Positions 46,501 to 56,206 of a stretch of 64,000 nt of DNA are shown here, piece by piece. The position numbers and the translations under genes are program-made. The first letter of the stretch is position 1. Every line of letters begins with the position of its first letter. Location of the stretch: NCBI GenBank assembly GCA_019055375.1, contig JAHQIW010007094.1, positions 265,452-329,451 of the forward strand. Direction: 5' to 3'. This DNA is from Parelaphostrongylus tenuis. Its lineage: Eukaryota > Nematoda > Chromadorea > Rhabditida > Metastrongylidae. Under the pieces are notes generated by a model that did not search any database, was not told where the DNA came from, and saw only the letters and a list, made by a program, of their open reading frames with translations.

Positions 46501-46942
46501 CGAGTTGGTGCCAGACGTATTTGAGAGGAGAGAAGCATCGACCTGATCCATTGGAAATGTTTACTGAGCATGTTCATACGATTATTGGCGAGGTGGAATG
46601 CATTGCACATTACTTAGATATTGATCGACGTTGAAAGCTTTACTTATTATGTTTATTCAGTGCGAAATTAGTGACGCGTCGATGAAATTGTTATCCTGAT
46701 ATCTCATTCAAAATATTTATAGGAGTCTTGACGATGAGTTTGATCCATTCGAACCGTTCGAAGGACCAGTTCGTTTACCACAGTCTTACTTAGGAGTGGA
46801 AAAACTGACTAATGAAAATACTCAGTCTGAAAGGAACTCCTCTAAAAGTGATTCGTCGGGACAGAAGAACAGTGCCATAAAAAACATGGGAAGAGTGCAT
46901 TGCCCAAAAAGAAAAGTACGTGAAGTTTTGATGCTTAAGTAA
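34582..46942 (+). CDS. ZNHIT6: Zinc-finger HIT protein ZNHIT6/BCD1 (box C/D snoRNP assembly)
   Basis: BCD1 supports box C/D snoRNP biogenesis in the nucleus. Exons: 34582-34648, 36649-36723, 37390-37473, 38471-38556, 39849-39915, 40398-40565, 40621-40722, 40823-40901, 41178-41326, 42907-43031, 43773-43899, 43987-44064, 45516-45681, 45747-45856, 46723-46942, about 566 aa. Seen: an acidic N-terminus (SLEDEEDGEIVEDI), the zf-HIT ligands LCAMC, CPKC, CSLPC and HKEVKEC, then RYLVQNALRRRIWLSF, FWCVDLIF, RVQNIPETI, and the C-terminal NRVIVNHPRIIITLN that matches the family's NKVIIEYP block. A coiled stretch and an RGG-rich exon follow. Frames break by one base at about 37439-37443 and in the RGG exon. 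If the first break is real, translation could begin at 38483, just after TTTTCAG. The last exon may instead splice at 46915. Confidence 0.85.
34714..34870. repeat. (CT)n microsatellite in ZNHIT6 intron 1
   Basis: Long CT/TTCT-rich tract starting about 65 bp after the end of coding exon 1. The open frames reading SLSLSFSLS are artefacts of it. Confidence 0.9.
34918..35120 (+). repeat. tRNA-derived SINE, family B
   Basis: A head with GAGCTGTGGCCGAATGGCTA (like a Ser/Leu tRNA A box) is followed by CGCCGGCAATCGATAACGAA, CTATCCTCGAGCTTGCAGG and GCTCCGCCACAACTC. It lies in ZNHIT6 intron 1. Confidence 0.65.
35262..35372 (+). repeat. Fragment of the tRNA-core MITE
   Basis: Contains GGAAAGTGTAAGATCCGGGT, TCGAATCCCGGCTGAAGCG and AACGTTTTTGCACACACACT, one half of the 32960-33142 family. 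Confidence 0.6.
35872..36475 (+). mobile_element. tRNA-derived SINE, family A, split by an insertion
   Basis: The left part (35872-36090) matches the full copy at 24961 closely: GGCGCAGTGGTTGGAGGTGC, GGTTCGATCTC, CCATCCCTTCGGGGTCGG. The right part (36384-36475) resumes with GAAGTTAGAAATTGAAGACG, CATGGCGCATCCCTCAGGG and the CCCTTTTCTCT tail. Between them is a 293-bp insertion flanked by the 11-base repeat AGCTCAAACGA. Lies in ZNHIT6 intron 1. Confidence 0.85.
36091..36383. mobile_element. Foldback insertion: perfect 110-bp-arm palindrome plus 57-bp tail
   Basis: Positions 36091-36200 and 36217-36326 are exact reverse complements separated by 16 bp. The arm starts ATGGAGAAAACTTATCTTGA and contains CGGCTGACGTTTCGGCGACC. 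A non-palindromic 57-bp tail follows to 36383. The unit is flanked by AGCTCAAACGA at 36080-36090 and 36384-36394, so it inserted as one piece into the SINE. No coding frame. Confidence 0.85.
36765..37100. mobile_element. TIR MITE with tRNA-like core, in a ZNHIT6 intron
   Basis: The left end has CCAGTGATGTTGAGTAGTAT, GCAAATTTTGAACCTCCGG and TGGGAGTTTAACCCAC. The right end has CCGTCTGAGGTTCAAAGTTT, TGCAGATTACTCACC as the inverted partner. The middle carries GCCTCGGTAGTTCAATGGCT, an A-box-like tRNA head. It lies about 40 bp downstream of the exon ending at 36723. Confidence 0.6.
38081..38433. mobile_element. Complete family C MITE (about 75-bp TIRs)
   Basis: The left end is GCCAACATGTCATGTGGTCT, TATGGGCACTTGTACAGCCC, GATACACGTGCTTCGGCCTT. 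The right end in reverse complement is GCCAATGTTATGTGGTCTGT, TATGGGCACTGGTACAGTCC, AATACTCGCTTCGGTCTTGG. The interior has no conserved frame. It ends 37 bp upstream of the ZNHIT6 exon at 38471. Confidence 0.8.
38845..39105 (+). repeat. tRNA-derived SINE, family A, in a ZNHIT6 intron
   Basis: Family order: GTAGTGCATTGGTTAATG head, GGCTCACCAAGCCTTCTGCC, CTCCCTGGATCGGCAAAC, GAGGATAGCATCACAGACTT, CCACCGCGAGTTATTGTAAG, and the CCTCATCCTTTTATCCTT tail. Confidence 0.65.
39515..39745 (-). repeat. tRNA-derived SINE, family A, in a ZNHIT6 intron
   Basis: Reverse orientation copy: AACTTCGTTTGGAGTGATTG, AATGCAAACATGGCCCGAT, ATCAAGTCAGTACTGCTATC and a head remnant near 39740. Confidence 0.6.
39985..40325. 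mobile_element. TIR MITE with tRNA-like core, in a ZNHIT6 intron
   Basis: The left end has CCAGTAGTGTTGAGTAAAAT, GACTTTTAACCTGGAGTAGA and GTTGAACCCGCG. The right end has TCTCGAGATTCAAAGTTTTG, CGTATCGCTCAGC as the inverted partner. It belongs to the same family as 36765-37100. A frame runs through it but has no domain. Confidence 0.55.
41035..41150. repeat. tRNA-core MITE fragment
   Basis: Contains GGTCGTAGTGATTTATCGCG, AACGCGAGTTCAACTCCCAA and TTTTGCATATAACTCAG, just upstream of the exon at 41178. Confidence 0.45.
41941..42170 (+). repeat. tRNA-derived SINE, family B
   Basis: A head with GATCTGTGGCCGAGTGGCTG is followed by CTCTCGGGAAACAACTACGA, CATCGATATCGCAAGAAG, GCAGCGTTCTACGACCTTG and GAATACTAGAAGTACTGGG. 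It lies in the ZNHIT6 intron between 41326 and 42907. Confidence 0.65.
43145..43680. repeat. Family C MITE, diverged, in a ZNHIT6 intron
   Basis: The left end has GACACATGTTTTGGTCTTCA and AACAGTACGATGCC. The right end has AAAAGGCACCATGCTACTGA, CGAGGCTGAAAGTCCGCAAC, ACGTGTC in inverted orientation. A short AT-rich hairpin (about 43395-43435) lies inside. Confidence 0.55.
44205..44480 (+). repeat. tRNA-derived SINE, family A, in a ZNHIT6 intron
   Basis: Head GTGTGCCACAATGGCTAAG, then GGCTCATCGAGCTTACCAT, GACTCGTCTGGGAGGAGAGC and GGCCACCACGAGTTATAATG, with a diverged tail. Confidence 0.65.
46410..46650 (+). repeat. tRNA-derived SINE, family A, in a ZNHIT6 intron
   Basis: Head TCGTCTAGCGCAGTGGTTGT, B box GGTTCGAGGGC, then CACTAAGCCTTCCATCTCTC and GAGAGGAGAGAAGCATCGAC. 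Inserted about 75 bp upstream of the last ZNHIT6 exon. Confidence 0.65.
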
Positions 46943-47632
46943 GGTTTCCTTCCAAGAATCATTCATTTTCCTTATTTTTCTCCATTAAATGAATCTTTTT
47001 GAATCGCTTTTGGGTCCTATTTCCAGTCTTCCTCTAGGGTTTTCGTTAGCTAACAGCTTCTATCCCTATTATAGTTTTGTGCTCTTACTCTACATTTTCT
47101 CTCTAAGAATTCTTTTTCTTTCGATTCTACTTTGCTTCCATTTACAGGTCCACTTCATCGCCTGTACCGGAGTAATCTCGAAAGAGAGGAGGCGAACAAA
47201 ACCTCTTTTTTCTTTGCTTTTTCAGTATTCGATTTTGTCACTTAAGATACTCTCAACTGGACCATTATCATGTCTATTGAGCTATGTTCCGTTACCCATG
47301 TTTGAGTTCTCCGTACGAAGCCCTTTTTTCTATTGACAATGTGTTTGTTCCTGATGTTGTTCAAGATTCTTGTTCTTTGTTAGTAGTTAGACGCTGTTAG
47401 ACCGTTTTTCTTTGTGTTAGAACAAGAGTTGTTTACAGCAGTCGTTGACATTGTTTACTTGTTGTTATGTTGTTATCCGCACTCTTCATGAACGATGTGA
47501 ATCAGGCTTTCTAAAAACTTCTGTGGTACACAAGTTTCAAACGCTTTGCGAAAATTTCTGTGTTGTTTAGTATTTCAGTGAGTAAATCAAAAGTTTTATG
47601 AGCGATTTTCAAGTCGAGTAGTCATTCAAGAT

Positions 47633-50600
47633 ATGGAGAGGGATCATAAAGAAGAAAAACCAAAGCTCGCTCAACTCACGTCAATGAGGCCTGTTGGGAA
47701 CGGTATGCTAACTTTTTAAGTCATTTGGTAGTGTTAGTCCCTTCAGGAACATGAACTCAACCCTCCTTGTGTCTAACCTCAGCGTGTTCCGTCTAATCCC
47801 CGGGTTCTGCGTCTAGCAATGGCGTCTACTCTGGCGTTGTGATTTCAAGAGTGGCATGTGACTCCCCGTGCTGTTGATAAGAGCACGCATGCGGACGTTA
47901 GTGAAATACGCTCTATTGTTAGACGCAATACGCTGGTGGTTAGATAGGCAGAGGGTTGGGTCCATGTTCCGAAGGGGTTAAGTGCTTTTATGGTTCACTT
48001 GGGTTTCTACATAGTTCGCGGCATCACGAAGTGATCTCAGCGCTTACGTGATTACACAGTCATTTATACTATTAGCTTCAAACGCATTGGATTTTATCAC
48101 CATATGCACGAATACTCTTGAGTTTAGCTGACGAGGGTATCACAAAAGGCTTTTACATGGAACCCGACATGTATACGTGGATATACGCGCGTATGCGTCT
48201 GTCTGCACATGCACTTATGCGCATCCATTCGCGCTCTTATATATACACATATGTGCGTAAGTATGCAGACATACGTGCATATCTGTATGTAAAGATATAC
48301 GTATATAGGTGTACATACAGACATGTATGTGTGCGTAATACTTTTCAGTACTCTGGGTACCGAAAAAGTTGTGTCTATCACGGGTTTGTTGGTGTTCTTT
48401 GCCTTTGTATGAGAACGAGAGTCGTATGTACAAATAGCGCTGTTTGAGGTGGTGAAGCCGGATATGAAGACCAATATGATGCGACTATCGGCGGAGTGGA
48501 TATTTCCGACGTATTACCAAGTGGGAACAGATTGCGTTTATTTTTATTTGTTACTTTTCCAGCTATATTACGTGTCCTTGGAGGAGGGGATTAGCGCAGT
48601 GGGTAGTGATGCACAGTGTCAGGAAGCCAGATACGGCTCTCTTCCTCAATGTCTCTTGCAAATCCACATGGGCACGCTCAAGCTTGGCTATCTCCAAGAT
48701 CATAAAGAGGTTGACTCGAGTAGTCTATGGTATTCATAATGAGGCGATATCCTCAGACACCAGTAGAAACCAATGGGAAATGTTCGTAGATCTTTGTTGA
48801 AAACTAATGGCGAGGAGCGAATCGAATGGAAGAAGTGCCGGGATCCGCACAAAAAATGTAATTTGTGTCATATACGAAAAGCCCTTATCACTTCATTACT
48901 TCATATGACCCAGATTACGTTTTTCTTTCACTGTGCGGGTCCCAGGACCTCTACCATTCGTTAGTCTCCTTTTGCTTGAGGACTTCATCTTCATTCAAAC
49001 GTCGTAGAATACTGGTCGAGCACGTTTCTTGCAATCTCCAGGATAGCCAGGCTAGAGCGTCCGTTATTGGTTGCCGGAGAGTTTTGATGGTGGGGATCAA
49101 CCCTGCTTCGGGTCGCGTAGAGCATCGCTAACCTCTAAGCGACAAACTCCCTTCCCCGTGAAGAAATTTACATGTCATTAAACACCTATTATTAAGCGTC
49201 TGAAGATAACAACGACTATGACCGCGCTCTCGGTCGTTTCATGCGGAACGAAATTGACTATGATGAGTTTATGCGTCTTACCGGTGGACAAACTCTCGAG
49301 GAAGAGTTGGCGGCCGACGGAGGAGGTACTATAAACGAGGGGTTCTATGTTCTCCTTTTTTCTTATCTTTTCCTTATCTTAATCATCTTATTTATTTGTA
49401 AATCGTATCTTTCTTTGCCTAGATGAATGTGTGGACGACGAAGAAGATTACGAGTATGGAGCCTCTGATACTTCACCGGTATGTTAACTGTTTTCGAAGT
49501 TCTTTCAACTTCTGATTACAACAAAATAAATGACTTTTTCAGGGATTGGTTAAGAAGGAACATGGAGGTAGAGCGGATCTACCCGTTCATGTCAGAAATC
49601 TCATGCAAGAGGTACATTTTTTGTTCGCTTCCTCTCCTTTCCAAAGCACTAACTTCTCCAGTATCGTGAACTTATACAAGAGGAGAGCGTTTTCTCAATC
49701 TGTACTGCGTTATGTGCTTTTTGCTAAAAGCTTTCAAGTCGAAAAATTGGTTTTCTTTTCCAACAGAGCAGCTTTTTTTTTGGGAAAAACGAGCGATCAG
49801 GAAATTTGTGAATGTTAGGAAACTGAACGCCCTTGTTGAACATGTACGGGGAGATTCTTGGTTTTATTTTGTGCTTAGATTGAGGTTTTAGATAGTGGAC
49901 GATGAGCTGGGGACATGCCGTACTGATGTTGCTCCATCAAGTATCTCAATGGAAACTGATGATGCAAAAGAGGCAGGAACATCAGCTGTCGCTGAACCAA
50001 CAGCGGAAAGGGAGAGAATTCCTCGGAAACTGAGTAAAACTATGGATGCGCTCCTGGGTCATGCCAATGTCATTTATGCTAAAGGAAACACACAGGAGGC
50101 TCTAGCGGTTCTGTTGGAAGTGAGTTCATCTGGTGAAATTAATGTGAGGGTCTTGGAATTTTTGGTTCTCTATCTCTATCTCGATCTAAGCGATAGTTAC
50201 TATGTAAACAAGAAGTTCAACACGTTCCCTTACCCATTCTTTAGGTGATTCGCCAGGAGCCGCGAAATGCTGCGTCGTATCGCCAGGTTTCTGATATCTA
50301 TCAGGAGTTAGGAGATGCACAGAAGAGTCTGCAGTGAGTCTTCCACATTGGTTTTCCATACCGGGTTCTTTTCAGAATTTCACAGCTCTATGAATGTCCG
50401 CAAAGAGCATCTGTTCATGAGAACTAGTAACTGAAATGGATTCTTTCGTAGTTTTGTTTATTCAGTGTTTCGAAAACGCAATTATATTGTAGATATGGTC
50501 TTCTAGCAGCACATCTGGATCCGCGCACACCGGCCGAAGACTGGGCCCACTGGGGTGACGAATCGAAGAAGCTTGAGCTTATCGAGGAAGCGGCTGCGTG

Positions 50601-53600
50601 CTACGGTAGAGGTATGGACATATTTTTCATCTCTTAGTTCTTTCAAAACTTGCCTAACCCTTTCGGTACTGCGTGTACCACGTGTGGCGCACTGCCGCGG
50701 CGCATCTCGGCTTAGTGGGGCTTATCGTAAGGGATTCGCTCCTCAACACAGATCTGGCACTTATTTGATGAACTTATTTGATTGTTCTTAGTGCTACTCT
50801 ACTCATTTGATTATTCTTACTACATTTACGAAAAGCAGCTTTACAATACTCTACAAAGGATTTGTATTTACCAGTAGCTCACAATTGATGACTACTTATT
50901 TTAATGAGATACACCTACATCTTCGAAGAAGAATTTACAATGATAAAATCGCCTCGTGGAATATGGATTTCTACGCAGTGTTCTGTATCATTTGGATAAG
51001 TAATGGATTGTTTTCTATATACCTAAGAGAATTGAGTGGTAAGCAAAACACGGCCTCAGGCGGGGATCGAACCCACGTTTCATCCTATCCGGGGACGCGC
51101 GCTCTACCACTATACCACCGAGGCACATTTGCCCAACCACTCATTCTTTAATATCTCAATGTTAGCTATCAGCCACCAACCTTTGACAGGTTCGAATCCC
51201 GCCTGAGGCCGCGTTTTTGCTTACCACTCAATTCTCTTAGGTATATAGAAAATGTCATAACACTGCGAAATACGTTAAATACTATTAATTCCGAGTAATG
51301 GATTAATTTGTGCCTCATGACCGTTATCTATTCAAGGTCTCTTCCGTTCAATTCTATCTTGAGTGATCAGAAAACCCCTTTAGTGATGACAGAATCAAAT
51401 TTCACTAGAAAAGCTACCAAACTATCATTCGAGCACGTCCCGTCAGTCGGTCGACCGCGTCGTGTACCAGGCGAAAAATCAGTGTGGTACCGAAAGAGTG
51501 ATTAACTTGTCTGGTCTAGTAGATGGTTTCCAAAAATACTCCAGGCTGTTTTCGTTTCTTTTCAGTGATGCTGTTTATTTCAGCTATTCGATTGGACGTC
51601 AAGAATGGAAGTATTACGAGAGTCGTATCGAAATGCTCGACATTCTTGGTGATTTTCAGATTTTTGCTTCGTGCATCGTATTATTTTTGCAAAAATTCGG
51701 ACTTATAATTTTAGGCATTCGTCCTTTGGCAATGCGTACTCGTTTACAAGCTGCACAGATGATCAATCCATCACAAGCCAGTGTGGATTTTGAATGGTTC
51801 CACGAACTAATCAAAAACAGTTACGTATTTGAGATCTTTACAGGTTACATAGCAATTCTCTCTAACCCCTTTCGGGCGGATGTTGATCGATTTTAGCAAG
51901 CGGCGTGCAAACTTCCTTTTTAGTCAGGGTTTCGATTTATTTGGAGGGAAAGTCTGGTTATCTGTATTACTCTGGCACTACATCATCTTCTTCAAACGCC
52001 CATATACTTTTGTGCGTATGTAACTCTTATGTGCAAAGAAAACTTCGAGTATGGAACTTAATCTTCTTTTCGCTCCTGCTGCTCACTTCGAAGATTTTCT
52101 CAAAATCAAATCTAGTTTCAAATTTGCCGAGATGAGCTCGATTGGATAGATTCGGTTTTAGCCTAGTGAAACGGCTATCCCGAGACCAGTGCTGAGCTAA
52201 CAAAACTCTCCGAGTGTTGAATATACTTAGAAACCAAGCACATTGCTGAAAATTCCGAGATCTAAGCTTTTGAATGTCTCCTAAAATTGTAGCATAAAGC
52301 CTATGTTCGACGAAAAAGATCTCGGGAAAGTTGAGGGTCGAAAACGACCCTCACCGTCCATAAAGAACTAAGTAACGCTTGTTGCTCAGACTGAATGTTG
52401 TTGATAAGATATATCAAGAAAATGTACGAATTTTCTATCCGTGTCCAATCGCCTGGGGACTGTAGTTGAAAATGTGACGCGTGGTTTTCTTACTTAATTA
52501 GCTTTTCTTTCCGTGTCGAAAGAGTTTCTGGTATCTTATCATCTTCGATACCCATGTTTATTTTACACTCCCATATGCTTTCGGTGCCATTTAGAACTCA
52601 CCTTCTATAGAAAACTCGGAGTGCCAAAGAAATCTCTTCTTTACTGCAGCGCAAAGGGCTTTCGGGAAAGGCAAGCCTAGTATTTCAGTAATCGTTTTTC
52701 AAATTTTCGAAAGACTACTGTAAGTCTTGTGAAGAAGCTGTATCCAGTGAAAAGGGAGATTCAAAAATAGTGTGTAAAAGAGAGCTCACGTTGTCACCGA
52801 ACTGTTAACTTTCAAGGTTGCACAGTATTACATTGCTATAAACGATGAAGATCGTGCCATTCTCGCATTGGAAGCGTTCGTTCTTCGCAGCAAGGAATTT
52901 GGGAGATCGGCGGACAACCAACATGAAACCCTGATAGGTTAGTAATTGTTGAGTTAAGATATTCATGAAAGGAATGCTAGCAAAGCGATGGCCTCGATGA
53001 CCCAGTGGTTGCGCTCCCATTGTGAGTGAAACCCGGGTTTAACTACCGCCTGGGGTCAGATGTTTTGTATATCAGTCACCTTTCTCAGATGTACAATTAT
53101 AACATCAAAACACTGCTTAAGAAGCAGCGAAACAATAAATCCCTTTAGATATTCATAGATGTTGAATGATGTGCAAAACGTCGAACCTTGGGCGACAGTT
53201 GAACTCGCGTCTCACTATTCTGGAGGGCGCGTTTTGATCATTGCATTACCGGGTTCTTGTCCTGAAACCGCTTTTTCTCCGATGTGAGAATTCCTGCAAT
53301 GAAAGGAGATACATATCGGAGAATTTGACTAGAGTACTCTGTCTCTTTTGATTTGAATTGCTTCCCATTCCCCTGCATTCCTCAGTATTCAGTTATTCGC
53401 AAGTACTTTGAAGCTCATGTACTACAAAATGTTTTTCCTCAGGTATGTGGATAGCAAAGAACAAATTCACAGAAGCAGCCAAATCTATCTTCGCTTTGTG
53501 GTGACGGAATATCGGTAACCAACAAATCTACAGGAGAGCCTGCTATGAATGTGAGTTTTATTAACCGTTTTTCGAGAGTTGCTCTTCTTCGATGAACCGC

Positions 53601-56175
53601 ACCAGTTTTAATAATGTTGAGTGGTATTTAAAGCATTCAACATCTAGTGGAAGTTAATATGACGTTTTATCTTTGCCGAGTCTCTTGCTACCACTACACC
53701 ACCCATATAGAATTAAGAATCCTTTAGATTATAGATATCCAGTAGTGTCAGCGTAACTGGGTTCTGCACCGATATGGGCTTACCAGAAAGAGTCGTTAAA
53801 GTGTGGTTGATAATAATTATGATAGGTCATATCGGATAAAGAGTGGTAGCAAAGCGGTGGCGTCGCTGGTGCAGTGGTAGCACGCGCCTTCGCTTGGGAT
53901 GAAACGCGGGTTTATCTTTCACCAGGAATCGAATGTCTTGCGTACCACTCAGCATCTTTACATGTACATTTGTAGAGTGATACGATTGATAAAAAATCAG
54001 CAAAAGAGTAGAGATTTTTTGAAATTAAACGTTTTTTTTTCTCATTAAGATTTCACTATCACATGGGACATATACCGTCGAGCCATTTCCACCCAAACGA
54101 AGATGTTGAGTTCCACGTTGAACCGTCTTTTAGCACCATAACTCTAAGTCGATTGATTGTCTGTTTCATCGGTTTAGGAAGAAGGGATTTAGCAAAGGTA
54201 AGTATTATTTGCAGATTTATATGGCAGACTTTAGTTACAGAAATAGGAAAGATTGTTTATGCAGCGTATTGTCTTGCTACCATCTAGTAGGTTTTCTTTC
54301 TCGACCTGCTTTACAGTTGAGACAGTTATCCTACTTTTTCCTTTTGTACAGATCAATTTCCCAGCGTTGTTGTATTATAATTGTTCGATTTCAGCCTCTC
54401 AAAGAAGTTTTACTCAAGCGTGACCTGTCAGTCACGAAAGATGAGCCATATGTGCTAGAAATCGCCAGAGCGTTCTACAATTGTGATGCATTCAAGACAA
54501 CGAAGGTACTAGTCTTACTCATTTCTATTAATTAGCGCGAGTGTGGCACAATGGTTAGAGGTGATCTGCGGCACACACAGTTCACCAATCGATGGTTAGA
54601 TCCGCACTCAAGGTTTATCAAGCCTCGCAATGCTTTGTGTTGGTAAATGGGCACTAGACTTGTTTGGAAGTTTTAATTGCACTAACTCGATACATCGGTA
54701 TGTAACCGCGGGTCATTGTGAAGGCCAGATGTGCAATCAGTTACCTCTAACAGTGTTTGAATGAATCGAATTCATGGCACGACTCCAGGGATTGGTCTAC
54801 GGCGAAAGTGTTTTTTATGCTTTTATAGGTGGTACCTGTCTAATAGCCACCAAATAGGTCAGAACACCGGCTGGGAGAAAGGCTTAACAGGGGTTTCCAT
54901 AGTGCATCGAAGAACCTAATGGACCCGATTCGGACTCACCCTTATATCCAACTTGTGCTGATGACACAGCATTCCTATCGAAATATAATCAGTTTTTAAT
55001 TTATTTTCTAGACTTTCGACATCTATGGTCAAGCGATCTTTAAATTCATTGTACATTTTACCCTACAAAGTAAAGCGACACTTGATAATCTGTATAATAT
55101 TTTAATTATATTAATTTTAAGGTGTTTCTGGAGAAGTTACAACAATGGAGTAATTATAATAATAATGCGGAGACGTGGTTTATTTACGGGAATACTGCAG
55201 CAGTAAGTAGTTTTTTTTCTTTGTGTTCGATAAGATATTCTATTATTTCTAAAAGACCATGGTTTCTCTGTTTTTAGTCATAGGTGGGGAAATCTTTCAT
55301 CATTTAGGCACTTAAAGACTCATCCACTGCTATGGAATCTTTCGAAAGGGTGCTTCAAATCAATCCGGGGCATGTGGACGCCCGGATTAATCTCTCTGGA
55401 CTACAGCAGAAAATGGGCTTGTCAGAACGAGCGTTGGAAAACATTGCAAGATCACGATCTCGATACTTGTACTCACCTACCAGTAAGTGGTTGTTTCTTT
55501 GGTATACGTGAGTTTTCTTTATTTTACTGCTTTCTGCAGTGCAGTGGTGTTATAAATGTATATCCAAGAATGTCGAGTGGTATACTCGATGCAAAGCATT
55601 TGACCCTAGGCAGGAGTTGAACCAGCGTTTCAACCATATCGAGAACGCCCTAATACCACCCACACCACCGAAGTCATTGCTTTTACCAGCGCTCTTTAAT
55701 CGATATAAACTAGTGTAGCTGTCTGCAATCAACCTTTGCGTTGACGTGGTAAGCACATATCGACGTCAAATCCCAGTTATACTGACAGCTAACTATTGTT
55801 CAGGTGTCCTCGGTACGGGTGAATACGGGTTCAACTCTCGCCTGGGGTCAAATGCTTTTCATTCGCTCAACATTCTTCGATGTTCTGTAATATATTGTTA
55901 GACATATTTCTAAGCATCCAAACTGTTTATACAGGACGAGCGTCTACTTATTCAACAAGCTGATGTGCTGTTCGAATCCGAGAAAAACTGAGCAGTTCAT
56001 TCGTTGCTGTCGTATGCTTCTTACACCACACTTTTATGAAGTACATCGCAACCAAGACAGTATAGGGAGACGTCGTAGCTCGAAAACCGGTAGGCTGTCT
56101 GACTATGTCTTTTGGTTACATTTTAGATCCAAAAGGAGATCAGTTGTTCAATCGAAGCATGACTCCACCATGGTT

Positions 56176-56206
<31 letters not shown>

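Noticed and set aside
47149..47336. Last ZNHIT6 exon after TTTACAG
   Set aside because: The frame is a hydrophobic run typical of T-rich intron sequence; a stop follows soon after 46915 if the exon is simply read through.
48118..48474. Overlapping long frames on both strands
   Set aside because: Both arise from the TACATA-type simple repeat in a GTF3C3 intron.
51053..51124. A functional tRNA gene
   Set aside because: Same reasons: MITE core, non-canonical anticodon arm.
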